A DNA stretch of 64,000 bases from Deinandra increscens subsp. villosa (lineage: Eukaryota; Streptophyta; Magnoliopsida; Asterales; Asteraceae). The notes below the pieces were generated by a model, which was not told the origin of the DNA, did no database searches, and saw nothing but the letters and a program-made list of their open reading frames with translations. A program made the position numbers and the translations under genes. Positions 44,690 through 57,813 of the stretch are shown here, piece by piece (within the stretch, counting starts at the first letter, position 1; the number at the start of each line of letters is the position of its first letter). The DNA is taken from assembly GCA_039602395.1 (NCBI GenBank), contig JBCNJP010000025.1:48503980-48567979 (forward strand), given 5' to 3'.

Positions 44690-44965
44690 ACAATTCTCGA
44701 TACTGAGGTTGGGGGCTTCCGGTTAGTTTACGGATGTAGTCACCTGAGTAGTAATCGAAACTAGAAGGAATGAGGGTAGACGGGAATAGACAGTTGTCGG
44801 TACTAAGGTTGGGGGCTCCTGGTCAGTTTACGGATGAAGTCACATGAGCAGTATTCGAAACTAGAAGGAATGAAGGTAGACGGGAATAAAACGGTTGTCG
44901 GTACTGAGGGGGGCTTCCGGTCAGTTTACGGATGAAGTCACCTTAACAGTATTCGAAACTAGAAG
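44690..44965 (+). repeat. Three tandem copies of a ~105-base unit
   Basis: The unit includes TCGGTACTGAGG, GGGGGCTTCCGGTCAGTTTA, CGGATGAAGTCAC and CGAAACTAGAAGG. Three imperfect copies run head to tail. Such repeats occur within Gypsy LTRs and 3' regions, which fits the LTR-like fragment just upstream. Confidence 0.75.
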
Positions 44966-45088
44966 GTATAGATGTATATGGAATTCAGCTCATAGGAAAT
45001 AAAGGTTACCGAGGTAGATGTTTTTCTAGAGAAACGTGTTTGATTGTAATGTTATGTTATGTACTTGATAAATGTTTGTAACAAGTTG

Positions 45089-45112
45089 GTCGACCCGCGC
45101 TTCGCCGCGGAG
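45089..45112 (+). repeat. GC-rich hairpin word, copy 1
   Basis: GACCCGCGCTTCGCCGCGG can fold as CCGCG/CGCGG. The same word with following similarity occurs at 46996. It may be a terminus of a repeat family (perhaps Helitron-like), but no defining end was found. Confidence 0.4.
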
Positions 45113-45149
45113 TCGGACCTTTTAAGAAAGCCATGAAGCAAAACGATTA

Positions 45150-45902
45150 AGGGGTTGTTTGATAGTTGTTGACCAGGTAAGAGCTGACTGAGTTAGAGCT
45201 GACTGGATAAGAGGCTGACTGAGTAAGAAGTTCACCCGAAACTTGGTTGTTTGTTAGCTTTTGACTGGGTAAGAGCTGACTGAGTAATGTATATAGCTAT
45301 TTGTTTTTAATGTACTAAAAAACATTTTATATAAAATTATTAAAATATAGAATTAAAAAAAAAAAACCAATACGATAATTTTTGTTGGGTATATTAAAAA
45401 AGAACTAAAACACATTTTTTTAGAATAGAAATATATTTTTTTTTAGAACACAATTTAATTAAACACATTGTATTTCTTTTTTTAATTAAAAGTTAGTATT
45501 TCTGAATCATTATTGTCAGAGTCATAATTACACTTTGAATGGATAAAAAAAAGGACTTCATTTTCCTTTTTTTCTTATTCCTAGTCTTCTTCTTCACTAA
45601 AAGGCTTCAACAACATAAAACCTGCAACACAGAAAATAGAAACGATGGGCCGGAGGAGTGAGCGGCGGAGGAGGGATGGCCGGAGGAGTGAGCGGCGGAG
45701 GAGTGCAGTTGAGCTTCTTGGAGCGATTTGCGTGTTTTAGGGTTAAGGGAGAGACTTCGGTCAGTGAACTAAAGATGAGGGACTCGGTCAGCCCACAACT
45801 GATTCGGTCAGAGCTTATATTAACACCATCAAACGAGCGGACCACTTACCGGGTCAGTGGTCAGCTCTTACTGGACCCAGTAAGAGGTTATCAAACAGCC
45901 CT
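45150..45902. mobile_element. hAT-like MITE
   Basis: The left end AGGGGTTGTTTGATAG and right end TATCAAACAGCCCT are imperfect inverted repeats of hAT type. Subterminal AGCTGACTGAG / GGTCAGCTCTTA words recur at both sides, as usual for transposase-binding sites. An 8-base duplication could not be confirmed. A Gly-rich open frame at 45658 inside it is chance. The flanks match a second repeat copy at 46996-47130, so the element is inserted in a dispersed repeat. Confidence 0.65.
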
Positions 45903-48900
45903 AAGTGTCGTGTGTCGTGTGAAGTTAATATCGATCACGCATATAAATTTTGTGCTAACAAAGAAAACAAAGAAAGTAAATGTTAACATCATGCAATATA
46001 TAATGTTCTCGACCCGCAATTAAGGATCTGCCTCTTAATCTGCAGTCAAAGAAATATATAAATATTCAATCCAAAAATTTTAATGATCTAAATACATAGT
46101 GATAAGAAAGAAAACAAACATTAAAGTTCATAAGAAAGCCAATACCTACAGATCAAAACAAAAAATATAAAACAATGATTCAGATCAATACTTGCACATC
46201 GAGACATGAAACAAAGCGCCTTGAAAAGTAGCTGCCTTATGCAGAAAAGTAAAGCAAATTTGTTCATTAACTTATTATTGTTTTTTCGAACGATATCCTG
46301 ATTCTTTTGTATATTAACGGGTCAAATAATACATTTGCATTGTAGGCATCATATTTTCTGCACGCTAGCAAACCTCTTGCTCCGATGTCACCTACATAAC
46401 CAAAACAAAACTAAATCCAAACAAACTACCAAAATAGACTACTCTGAAAATAAGGCAGCTATAAAATAACATGCCTGTACAATGGAAAAGCTAAGAAGAA
46501 AGCAACCTATAATCACACAACACCAAAAAAAAAAAATCATGAAAACTAACCATTTGGACCTGCATCATGTCCTCTTTGACAAATAGCCTCTATTTCCTTC
46601 TGCTTGTTCTACAAACCAGTTTATCACCTAGCATAATACAAATATTGGAAAAATAAATTAAAACACATAAAAATTCCGACAAAAAAATTGTTTTGTGTGC
46701 CTAGCCTGACAGCATTCGATTTGCATCAACAATTACACGCCCTGCCTATTAGGCAACCTGAAAACGTATAGTACATGTTCAAAGTTACATATAAAGTTGA
46801 TTACAACCTCGGATCTATAAACTGGTCTGAGATTTACAAAGTTAATTTGGAAAATAGGATTAATTTTTTTTTCAAGCTAAGTTCTACCGCATATATAGAC
46901 AATCATATAATAACAACTATAAAGTTGATTTGATATGCCAACATTTGCATACATATAAAACCCTAAACACATTCCAGTTTCACCTCTTCTTCTTTACTTC
47001 GACCCGCGCTTCGCAGCGGAGCCAAACCGTTTCAAAAACTCAGTTAGCAAAACCATAAGATACGGGTCGTATAAATTTCATGTCGTGAATACATATAAAT
47101 TTGCTTCTAACAAAGAAAGAATATGTGAAAATGTAATAATTCATAAAGATCTTTGAGGAAACATTTACAAAGTTTTGATCTTTGAGTAATTTTATCTTAA
47201 GATGTGGCTCTAAACAATTATAAAACCATTTTATGGTCCTCTCAAAACTAAAATGCTAAAATGCTACACACAACAAAGTCAAATGACATTTCAAACATCT
47301 TACCAGCCAAAATAAGTAGTCCATCCCCATAACTGAAATGATTAAAAAAGTTTGTTTGACAAAGAGTTAAACCACAAAACACATTTACCTAACCTACTTC
47401 TAGAAAAAAAAATTACATAAAGAAAACTCACAGATTGTAGTGGAAGAACAAAAGTAAAGATTTGAGCCTGCAATAGCAACAGAAAACATAAGATCATCAA
47501 CGAAAAGACATTCAAAGGCAACTAATACATGAAACCAAAGCCTCACAAAACAGTCAAAACAAACACTTTTATATCTAAAGACAACTAATATCTCTATTGA
47601 AACAGTCAAAAGAAAACCACCATATGGTTATTGTTATTTTCATTGACATTCCATAAGAAATTCCAAACCTAGCAAGACCTGCAAGTTGTCAAAGTATGAA
47701 CTTGAATTAGTATTTGTTTTCAAAGTTGGAATTTTAGTGTTTCATAACTTAAACTTTAAATGTGTTAGAGAAAGTACTTGTGTGCCTGTGTTATAAACAA
47801 AACAAAAAAAAAAAATACAGTTGGTTCATAAATTCTACAAAGTTGCTCTAGTTGATATTTAATATATGTTTCCGCGATGCAAACCTTAATGTTTTGAGTT
47901 GGTAAACCACAGTTCATAGCCTTAATAAATGTGAGGCCAAACACTTCATATAAAGCCAGTTGCACAAACACACCCTTTGAGTAAGCAATAAAACAATAAA
48001 GCTACATGTTCCTATTTTATCAGCATGTCCAGTTATCCATCTACCTGTGACAATCATTTCTAAAGTCTTCTTTGGATAAATTCTATGTCTGATATAAGAT
48101 ATGCTTAATTTTGCGGAATTATTTGAAAGAATTTGACATAAACAATTTTATGATATAGATAACACACGATTAATTCCGAAAAATTCATAAAGAATTTTCC
48201 TAAGAACGACATGAGAGCTTTTATTAACAAAATTAAATCCTTATGAGAAATTTTCTCATAGTTGACTTTATGAGACATAAAGATGGAGTAAAGGGTTTTT
48301 ATACAACCAAGAACACAATACGATAACAAATTAAAGTGGAATTTAAGGAATCAACTTACATTGAAATTTCTGGCGCATATCGAAGTATATCTCGGGAGGA
48401 TTGGAGTTGCAAAATCAAGATGAATGAAGCTTCAAAGACCAGATCTGGAACATAGAAAGTCTATGCCATGAGTTACATTCAGGGCCCTATATAACACGCC
48501 AACACCAAACCCAAAACCCATCATAATCGTATTTCAGATCTGAGGGTTTTCAACCCCAAAAACGACTAAAGATGAGCAAAGAAGGAGATAACCACAGCCA
48601 TACCGTCTCCGCTTCAACGGAAACGGAGCAACAACTGTTCCAAATTACACGTTTTGAACCTTAGATAAGTCATCTGATGTAAATGCACAGATGAATCAAT
48701 AGTTGATACACAACATGAACTTGTACCTGATGAGGAACCCTAAAACGAAAATAAGAGAGAAAGAGAGCCAGAGAGAACGAAGACAACCATTGCTTCCACC
48801 TTCTTCTTTAGATAATGACGCAACCGACGGAGGAAGAACCGAAGAGAGAGAGGTTGTGGCTCATGAAATCAAATGCCCTAATTTCTTGAAAGATAACAAT
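45903..48900. other. AT-rich intergenic sequence, no gene supported
   Basis: No domain recognised on either strand. A second GC-rich hairpin word lies at 46996-47017 with downstream similarity to 45904-45990. Short frames (for example 47400-47609 minus, 48703-48930 plus) are low-complexity and not supported. Weak gene-like composition at 48560-48660 may be a remnant. Confidence 0.4.
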
Positions 48901-48959
48901 TTATATGATCCATATGAATATGGATATTAACCATGACCCGTGATTTTTCCGGCCAAAAT

Positions 48960-49491
48960 AGCCAACTTCATTATGCATTAAGGAGTTGTAAGCTTACCTT
49001 TACAACTTGTACCATGTGTGCAATATTAAGTTGTAAAGCATGCTTTAAAATCTGTACAATAAGTTGTATTATGTATATATAGGGGGATAAGGGATTTTTC
49101 AGGTCCAATGGTTTTAACCTCATGAACGAGGTAAAGTTTTTCAAATGTGGAACTCATCAGCGTAAGCTGACCTTTTCCTCGATATGTATGTATGTCAGGT
49201 GAATGTGAGACGCCTAGGAGCAAGGGCAGAGCCCTCGTGATAAGAGATTGATCAGGAAAGCTATAGAGGAGCTGTTGGACGTGCTGGCTTAGTTGTAGAT
49301 AAATAAAGGCATTTATATTTAGTCACTATATAGATAGATTGTAGTTTATCTCACTTACTTTCAGTACTTGGATTATAAATAAATAAAGTTTTAAATTTTC
49401 CGCTGCTTAATATCTCTGTTGTGCCACGTGTTCATGAGTAAATCCGATACGTGCCCCCTCCTGGTGCCAAGTCTGGGAGTGGGCGTCACAT
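48960..49491 (+). mobile_element. Candidate Gypsy LTR 3' fragment
   Basis: The end CTGGGAGTGGGCGTCACA (to 49491) and the preceding CCGCTGCTTAATATCTCTGT / TGCCACGTGTTCATGA words resemble the U5 end of Tekay/Del-type Gypsy LTRs as I remember them. No primer site follows, so it would be a solo or truncated LTR. Confidence 0.4.
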
Positions 49492-49804
49492 ACTAACTAA
49501 AATATAAAACTTATCTATTACATTTACGGGCCCAAAATACCCGAAAAACAGAATACATACAATTCAGAAGAACAAACAACCAAGAAACAACCAATAAGAA
49601 AAAAACAACCACAAACAATGACAAAATTCTTGAATCATAATGGGCCTTTACCAATTAACGAGCCGTTATCTGAGAACAGCCTAACGAGCCGTTACAGCCT
49701 AACGAGCCGTTACGCAGTTACGAATCAAGAAAATTTGAAAACGCTCTATTGCATACATGATCATAATCAACAAAACAACATAAATCATTTATATGGAGTT
49801 ATAA
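49492..49804 (-). other. Internal remnant of a minus-strand Copia element
   Basis: AT-rich sequence next to the minus-strand primer site. It contains a local duplication of CCTAACGAGCCGTTA (49679 and 49696). No gag domain is recognisable. Confidence 0.35.
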
Positions 49805-49820
49805 GTGGCTCTAATACCAC
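49805..49820 (-). promoter_or_regulatory. Primer-binding site, iMet type, minus strand
   Basis: The minus strand reads GTGGTATTAGAGCCAC, one base off the usual TGGTATCAGAGC core, directly against the LTR edge at 49821. Confidence 0.75.
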
Positions 49821-50547
49821 TGTTGGGATTTTTGTGTACGAATTTTAAAATTTGTTTCGTGACTTAAAAAACAAGTAACGTGCGAAAGCATGTACACGAG
49901 GACGGTTCTCAACCGATCCCACTAGAGATCCAGATAACCCATATAAACAGATTTACTAGTCGTGACAAAACCAGTCGCAACACGATCGTTCAATAAACGG
50001 TTCCGCTAGAAAACCGATTGATCACGATTAAGGTTTTGATATATAACTCTTACGACTGAAACATAGATATAAATTAAAAGATAATAAATCTTATACCTTT
50101 CATGGAGAAACGGGATTCCAAGACAAGCTCGCAGATCCAATTAACAGCAGGTGATGTCGGTGGTGGCGGCCGGTGACCGATGGTACTCAGAAGCAGGGAG
50201 GGAGGCAGTGTCTGTAAGGCTGCTCTTCTCTCTCTTGTGTGTTCTCCAAGTTTCATCATCAGTTAGGATTTAGGTGGATTCGTATTTATAGATATAAACC
50301 GACTTGGAGAACAAGTCGTCTATAGTTACACCAACCACACACTACTATGAAATGCCTACCGAATGCGTTCTCGATGTCCATGATTATTTCCACTAAATAA
50401 CGGACATTTACTTATATCATTTAATCATGATCGGATAATTAACAACTTAATTAATCATTTCTTGTTTGTTGCCCAAAGTGTAACTCTTGGATCGTACATC
50501 GATAGCAATGTTGATGTTATCTGACAAACGGACACCTAAAACCAACA
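49821..50547 (-). mobile_element. LTR of a minus-strand Copia element
   Basis: 727 bases in plus sense from TGTTGGGATT to AAACCAACA, with inverted TGTTGG/CCAACA ends and the primer site at its inner edge. The plus-strand T-rich and (A/T)-rich middle holds no gene. The partner LTR was not found, so the element is truncated. Confidence 0.75.
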
Positions 50548-50559
50548 TTATTTGTGTAA

Positions 50560-51520
50560 CATATGTGACTATGTAATAACTAAAAGTAAAAAAATAATAT
50601 GACTAAAGGTTACCAAAAAATGACACTTGCAAATACTTAATGTGATTATAAAATGTTTCTAGACACATTTTTATTTCTTTTATGTCACTAAAAGGTATTT
50701 AATGGTTACTTTATATTAACAACTAGGTGTTTAATTGTGATCATGTTCCAACCAATAGTCACTCTAAGACATGTTTGTGTGTCAAAAAACTATAAAATAG
50801 TCACACTTCAAACAATTTCTACATCAACTTTCATGAAATAGTTACACATAACAAAATTATGTGTCTCTAAAACCTAAACAATAGTCACACCTAATATTTG
50901 GTATGTGACCAATTGTTAGCAAAACGTCACAGTGAACAGAAAAATCATATGACCATTTGGGAACATTATGTCACTAAAAAGTATAATGGTTACTTTATAT
51001 TAACAACGGGTGTTTACTTGTGACCATATACCAACCAATATTCACTCTAGAACATTTTTGTGTCTCCAAAAAGTATGAAATAGTCACACTTCAAATTATT
51101 TCTACATCAACGTTTATGAAATAGTCACGCATAACAAAATTGTGTGTCTCTAAAACCTAAACAATAGTCACACATAAATATTAGTTATGTGACCAATTAG
51201 TAGCAAAACGTCACAGTGAACACAAAAATCATGTCACCATTTGGGAACACTTTGTCACTAAAATAAAAATAAGTGTTACTAGAAAGGGTTTATGATCATA
51301 TTATTCGATAAAATAATTGATCCAGCAAGAAAAATTGCTAGTCTATAGTTACACTTTTTATCTACGGTCATATTTTTCGTATCATATGGTCACTGAATTT
51401 AAATGTAACCGTATCTAGCCTACAGTGGCGGGATCTTTGGTCACAGATTCGACAAAAAAATAGGTGTGACTAATCAGTTACGATCACACTATCCTGGTGT
51501 GACCGAAGGTTGTACTAGTG
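50560..51520 (-). mobile_element. CACTA-like end with tandem GTCACA-rich repeats
   Basis: The stretch ends GGTTGTACTAGTG, which in minus sense starts CACTAGTACAACC, a CACTA-type terminus. It is full of TAGTCACAC / TGTGAC words, like the subterminal transposase-binding repeats of CACTA elements. Two tandem units of about 285 bases (50683-50965, 50966-51255) make up the centre. The opposite terminus was not found and no transposase is encoded. Confidence 0.45.
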
Positions 51521-53560
51521 AACTTCAAGTTAAGCGGGTTAGTGTTTGGGTAAACGAGTCTAGGTCGTAAGCGAGTCGACATATTAATAATACACAACAC
51601 ATTTTTATATTGTTGCAGGCATGTTTCTTTTTAAAGATCAACTATTTTGTAGCTAAAGAAAGCTTAAGACTACGTATGCTCCTATCTGATAAGATGGTTG
51701 CTATCACAATGCATAAGATCATAGGGTTGATAATGACATGAGGAGATAATGGTTGTGCAAGAGTTGTATTAGCTTACGAACGAAGAGGGGCTTGTTCCTT
51801 CTCAAGAAGAGGAAAAGAGGCGGTATGATGTCTTTGAAGGGTGTATACATGGATGGTGTTGTGTATGTAGCTCTCTACCTGTGTACAAAGGGTATTCTAA
51901 TGGCTTAAAAACCATATATGTGTACGTAACTCTCTAATTGTGCACAAAGGGTTTATGGATACGAACTTCATAATTCACCATAATAATGTTTGTTCCTCTT
52001 TTTTGGTGCTTTATAGGCTCCGTATTTAATTTTAGTCGTATGCGTTTGTGTATTCATAACTGATTGATTTGTTAAATCCTAGATGAGTGCGTTTCAAATT
52101 AAAGTGAAAAAGGGATATACTCAAGTGTAATATGTTGGCCTCGGACCTTACATTATTAAATTGTTTTATAATCAGAGTTTTATCTGAACTGGCAACATTT
52201 GTATTGGATTTAATGCCCAGATTCATACCACTTGCGTTTGGCATGGTCCGGGTTTACAACCTGTATGGTGGGTCAGGTATGCCAGTTCTGACGTGTCTTT
52301 TTTTTTTCTTGCATCCAGTTGATTTTTTGTGATCATGATTTTTGTTGTAATATTAACAAAGGAACTGTACTTTTTGTATAATTTTCCTTGCTACTTCGAA
52401 CAGTTTGTATATGGATATGAGTTAAAATCTTATTTCATGTTATCAACTAGGTTATGTGGGAAAAAATCTCCTTTAGTGTAGTAAAAAGAGAGAGCTTTGC
52501 GTTCTCATTTGATTTTGATTAGTAAATCTATAGTCATATCTATTTTTCTTATCAAATAGTAATGTTCGGCGTAGTAAAAAGATAGAGCTTTGTGTTCTCA
52601 TTTAGTTTTGATGAGTAAATCTATAGTCATATCTATTTTTCTTATCAAATAATATCTTCAATATTCTAATTTTAAAGCGGCTTGGTTTATGCTTTTATAA
52701 GTTCACAAATTTGGATTTCGAGTCGATAAAGACAAAGGTTGATGATAACTCTAATGAATCTACTGTTAAGGAAGGATACTCAAATGCATGTAATAGTGGA
52801 GGTTCTGGAGTCTTCTTGGCTAAAGATGTTGATGCATCTGGGGATGATGATATATTATTAAAAAATCTAGCATCACGGGATGTTACCAGCTCAAAGGTTT
52901 ATTATTAGATTATATGATTTGATGTATGATACTTATAATATGTAAGTTAGTGTTTACGTTTTATACTTTTCAAAGTTTCTATGGATTAATTTCTATGAGT
53001 TTTGTGCATTAACTTCTTTGTGATGATGAAAAAAGAGTCTCACAAGTTTTTTTAGTTGCTTTAGGAACATATACATGTAAACCCATACTCATACTTGTTA
53101 CACAGAAGGCTGAATTTCTTATAGGCATTGTCTATCCGATTGCAAAGCTCACATATATTTCTTATTCTCATGTACACTGGTAGTAATGTTCTTTTTGAGT
53201 GGGTTATACCTTTGATATAATTTGTATGTGTATTATCACGACATCATGACACATGAACGGATTTATGCTTAGGTGAGTAGGGTCACAGGCACCCACTCAA
53301 CTAAAAAATAAGAGGCTAATTAGTTAAGATATTTAATTAAGGCACCCAAAGTTTTTCTTATCAGGACACGTAAGAAACAAGACAAAGCCCAAAAGCTTGA
53401 GAAGAAATAGCAAAAGATGTTAAACAACGATTGCGAAAAAAATCCAGCCAGTGTTAACTGTAAAAAATATAGCAGGTGGAATGAAGAAGAAGATAACTCT
53501 CATATATTATATAATATAAGATGTTGCAAAGCGGCGCCGCATTTTGATGGTGTGACGCTG
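51521..53560 (+). other. Intergenic with possible host-gene fragments
   Basis: Short plus-strand stretches look exon-like: 51780-51840 (NEEGLVPSQEEEKRRYDVFE, faintly like the start of a poly(A) polymerase nucleotidyltransferase domain), 52190-52290, and 52711-52908 (acidic, Ser/Asp-rich, followed by a GT donor-like site). None has an intact gene structure. They may be captured fragments. The poly(A) polymerase likeness is a weak guess. Confidence 0.25.
52472..52650 (+). repeat. Tandem duplication, ~90-base unit
   Basis: Two copies of a unit with GTAGTAAAAAGA, GAGCTTTG and AGTAAATCTATAGTCATAT differ at few positions. Confidence 0.85.
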
Positions 53561-53739
53561 ATGATGTTTGTTTGACATGTAAAGTTTGGCGGGTGTATAC
53601 ACCTTTAATTTAAAGTCAAGTACCTTGTAAATTGACGTCCTTTAATCGGATAAAAATGTGATAAAATTGATGGTCATTAAAAAAAATATGATCATTTTGA
53701 CAACGAAATGAAAAAAAAAACCCATTGTATACATCAGTT

Positions 53740-53947
53740 TTTGGTTGACTATTAAAGTCAAATATCACCACTTTGAAACATATTGCAGCCAAAATTCCTT
53801 TGTTAAATGGGTATAAAGTCAACCTACTTACACCATTTAGTTATTGCCTGAGTATTAAAGTCAAACATCAAGACTTTAAAACATACTGTAAGCAAGATTC
53901 TTTTGGTAAATGGATATGAAAATCAACTCATCTAACCTGTTTAGTTG
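53740..53947 (+). repeat. Tandem duplication, ~105-base unit
   Basis: Two copies of a unit with TATTAAAGTCAAA, CTTTGAAACATA and GTTAAATGG-type words, more diverged than the duplication at 52472. Confidence 0.75.
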
Positions 53948-54015
53948 AATAATCAAGGTAATCGTCATCCATTACCACCAAAAGTCATATAAATGATGTC
54001 CATTTCAAATGAAAA

Positions 54016-57000
54016 TGTGATGACCCAGACCAGTTTTAAATTGGATAATGTTGTATGAAATAAAGAAATGAAACACCGTACCTCAAGAAGCTAAAACGGA
54101 TAACTATTGTCTAGAGATCATCACCCAAGAAGCTGCAGATGGCTGTTCAAATTCTGAAAAGGAAAGGGTCAAAGTAAGAACCAAACTTGATGAAGGCGAT
54201 TATAGTTAAATCTGCCTTACCTTATGGCTGCTGATGTGTTCGGAACGTACCTAAAAATAACTATTAAAACCTAGACCTAACATAGACCTAGACACACCTA
54301 AATTTTACCGAAACTACCTAAACTAGACCGAACCCTAAGGCAAGTGTACCTGTCGGATTGTAGCTTAGCTAAGGTAAGACCGGGAATATCAAACCCTAGA
54401 GACACTCTATAGACAAAATTGAACTAGACCTAAGGAATGGAAATACTGAATAATTTGGGTTTTGGATTTTAGGAATTTAAATTAACTAACTTAACTAACA
54501 CTAATGTCCGACAGCAAAACAAACCTTGAGAAAATTATCAAATGTGAGAAGACACCACCTAGACTTGGAATCTCAATATAATACCTATAATCGAACCTGA
54601 CTTTGACAATTCTGATGGATCTTAGTTCACCTTTTAAGTCCTTCCTAGTAATTGCTTCTAACGCCCGAACAGGAGTTCACCTTGTGGGTACTTCCTACCT
54701 TGGCTAAACCTAACCACCCCCGAATCTAATCTAAGGCACCCTAGGCTAGCAGGAGCTACCACTAACCAACTGTAAACAATTCGGAATAACAAGTTAGAAA
54801 AATAACCTGGGGAATTTCCTTTTGGGACAACTCGATCCTAAGCACTTAACCAACCCGACTACCCAATAGCTATCACCCTTTTAAGTTTATTTAGCTAGCA
54901 GCATATAAGATTCAACTAACCACTTATCAACTAACCCTATGACCACAATTAAGCAATCACATTAAGTTGCAAGTTTAACCCTACTAATTAACTACTTTAC
55001 CCAAACCGGAAGACATCCGCAAGCAAAGCAAGGATTAATCTATAACTAGAAGACTAAATCAAGTACACAAACGCATCATCACAGAAAATTAATGGGATTT
55101 AATAGAAACAAACATCAATCAAATTGTCAAACGTCAAGCACGATCATAAATACTAAAAAGTCATCGTAATGGTCTAGGTGGTGGTATTAATTTAGCCAAC
55201 CACCATAATCAAAGTAAAATCAAAGATAAAGTCTGTAACTTTTACCCTAAGCATAGTTGTAGACTAAACGAATACAAGAAAACAAAGATTAAGAACGAAA
55301 CCGGATTGCGAGATTGATTGTCCTTATGTGTCCGGATCGAGCTCCACTTGATTCCACCTTCTTGGCCTCTGAAAATCGCCTCTAGACTCGTCTCTGATCG
55401 AACACGCGTGCAGAATGGCGAATAAAACCCTAAAAGTTGAATTTATATCCGAATTGCTTCTTTTGCGGGTTTTGGAGATGTAGGCGTATCGCCTACTGCC
55501 TTCTTTCCCCCAGGCGATACGCCTGGGACTCACTCCGCGACAAATTAGTCGGTCAAACTGACTTAGAGCTTCCGTTGACTGCCCCATCTCTCGCGTATCG
55601 CTTAGAATCCTCATGTCCCCAGGCGATACGCCTGGGGTCTTCTTTTCAGCACTTTTCAATTATTTTCTCTATATTATTCTCTGCTCATATCCAACTTCTC
55701 ATGTGACCTCGGGATTTTATTAGAAACCTACAAAACATATAAAACACATAAATAAAGACTCAAAGACTCAAACCTAGCTAAAACAACTAAAACTAAAGGA
55801 AACCGACTCAAATTAACTCAAATCTATACATAAAAGACCTCGGACAGGAGATGTGTTTGCAACACATCAAACATCCCCACACTGACTCTTTTTTCGTCCT
55901 CGAAAAATACTGCAATGGAATCATAACCAGGACTTTGACTTCTAAAAACTCACAAATTTTCTAATTTTTATATAATTTACATAGTCTACTTACATCCCGG
56001 TAGCGATTATCGATATTTCGATCCGATTAAACCCAACCACTGACCTTTGAGCCCCCAAGGTGTTTATATTTTACCGGATATAGTTCAGTCTGCCTATGTG
56101 TCTCACTCTAGAAAGATCAAGTTCAACTTAATCCCGAATCATATTCAGTCCAAGTAAAGGTTAACAATGATTTAATTTTTAGATTTTCACCACCCTCCTT
56201 AAGTCAGATACAAAGATGTCCAAAGAATGATGGAATTGGATGGAATGTGGAACTTATGAGCATTTATTCTCTAATTTCTATATATTTTTTTCCTTTTTTT
56301 TTCTTTTTTTTTCATTGGTTAATTTTAACTAAGATTACCAACGGACATCATCAGAGGCATTCTTTTCGAGATGTTATCCCCAAAATCATACGTGAGTATT
56401 TTGCCCGCGAGATCCAGAACATCATCAGAGGCACTCACCACGGGATACCATCCTTAGTTTGTACATGAGTATTTTGTCATTTCACTCTAAAAGTATTAAC
56501 CAATTTTATTACCTAATATGCTCGAGATGGAAAAAAAATGGGGCGCCACCGCATTGGTGTGCCTGGTTATTCTTAGGACATAGAAGTATCTAGCCTAAAG
56601 TGGTCTCTTTCCTCCTAATCATCAGTTTCAGTATTCCTATCACTCCTAAAATTGGAACCCACTAACAGACTGATTAATTACATATTTATACAACAATAAA
56701 CACAATGGAATAATTAAGCGTTACTAAGTCAGTTGGGCCTACCAATACATCACTATCCAAGAATGTTTTCAACTTTTATTTATTTATTTATCATTTAAGC
56801 ACAAAATTAGAAAACCAAATCCTGATTGTACTATCATTCCCCATTTAATTGCAGCCAGATTCTTGGATATTTTTGAACAATTTTTTAATTTTTTTTTTGG
56901 ATTTTTGGACTTTTTTTTTTTCATAACACACTAATATAAAATAAATAAAAAAACGCAAGGCTTCCCATCCCCACACTTAAATCAAACATTGTCCCCAATG

Positions 57001-57810
57001 TGGAATGAGAATAAAAATAAAGCAGAAATAGAAATAAACACACGACAAATAAAATTAAAACTGCAACGAAAATTAAAAATATAAAAAATAAAGCGGAACA
57101 GACTCCCCTGATTAATTATTTAGATGAATTGCAAGCGAACCCGTAACCGCAGGTCCTCCACTAAAGTGTATGCCAATCCTATGCGCGAATATCATCGGAC
57201 CTTACGACAAAACAACCAAACAAACGACTCGACTCGACCAAAGCCTTAGTAACAAATACGAAAATAAGAATCACAAAACTATAAACTAAGGACAAAATAA
57301 AATAAAATAAAAAATGAAGTTGAATTGGTGTTTACCTGGAAAAACAAGAACTCACAAACCCCAAAAAAACATAAATTAAAAATTAGTAAACCTGGTTGCA
57401 GACCCCCTCGCGTATCGCGAAGCATCCCTGATCAGACCACGCGTATCGTGAGCTGCTAACAAAACCGGCAGTGCATCCACTCTCCAGGCGTATCACCTAC
57501 TACCTGCCAACCTTCCAGGCGATACGCCTGGAACATGTTTTCCAGAGAACTTTAAACTTTTGGCCTTGAAAAATTTCTATCTCTTTTGCTCTCCACTCCA
57601 GGTCCCTTGGTTGAATTTTTCCCAGAAAACCTGCACTTTCAAACTGCAAATCCAACCCGGAAATCCCCATCTATCTTTTCCACATCTTGAGTCTCCCGAA
57701 TCACCTGCAAACACCGAAAAACACAAAACCGAAAACGCAAAATGCACGAAAACCAAAATTTGCAGAAAATAAAAGACACAACTACAAAATATACAGCCCG
57801 GGTACTTAAT
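54016..57810 (-). mobile_element. 3' LTR of Athila-like element F
   Basis: 54427-57608 is repeated at 60823-64000 at roughly 98% identity by eye, in direct orientation on either side of a gag-protease region, so both are LTRs. In plus sense the left edge is probably TGTGATGACCC (54016). The right edge lies near 57800 and is uncertain. Hairpin words CCAGGCG-ATA-CGCCTGG occur at 55508, 55619 and 57514 with related GGCGTATCGCC words. No gene lies inside; short frames near 55324-55706 are LTR noise. Confidence 0.75.
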
Positions 57811-57813
57811 CAT

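Noticed and set aside
45658..46023. Gly-rich open frame starting MSGGGGMAGGVSGGG
   Set aside because: It arises from GGCGGAGGAG repeats inside a hAT-like MITE and runs past its end; no support as a gene.
50683..51255. CRISPR-like repeat array
   Set aside because: Two long tandem units without short repeat-spacer structure; they fit subterminal CACTA repeats.
55324..55706. Overlapping plus and minus frames conserved at 61719-62101
   Set aside because: Their conservation only reflects the LTR duplication; no domain and LTR hairpin words run through them.
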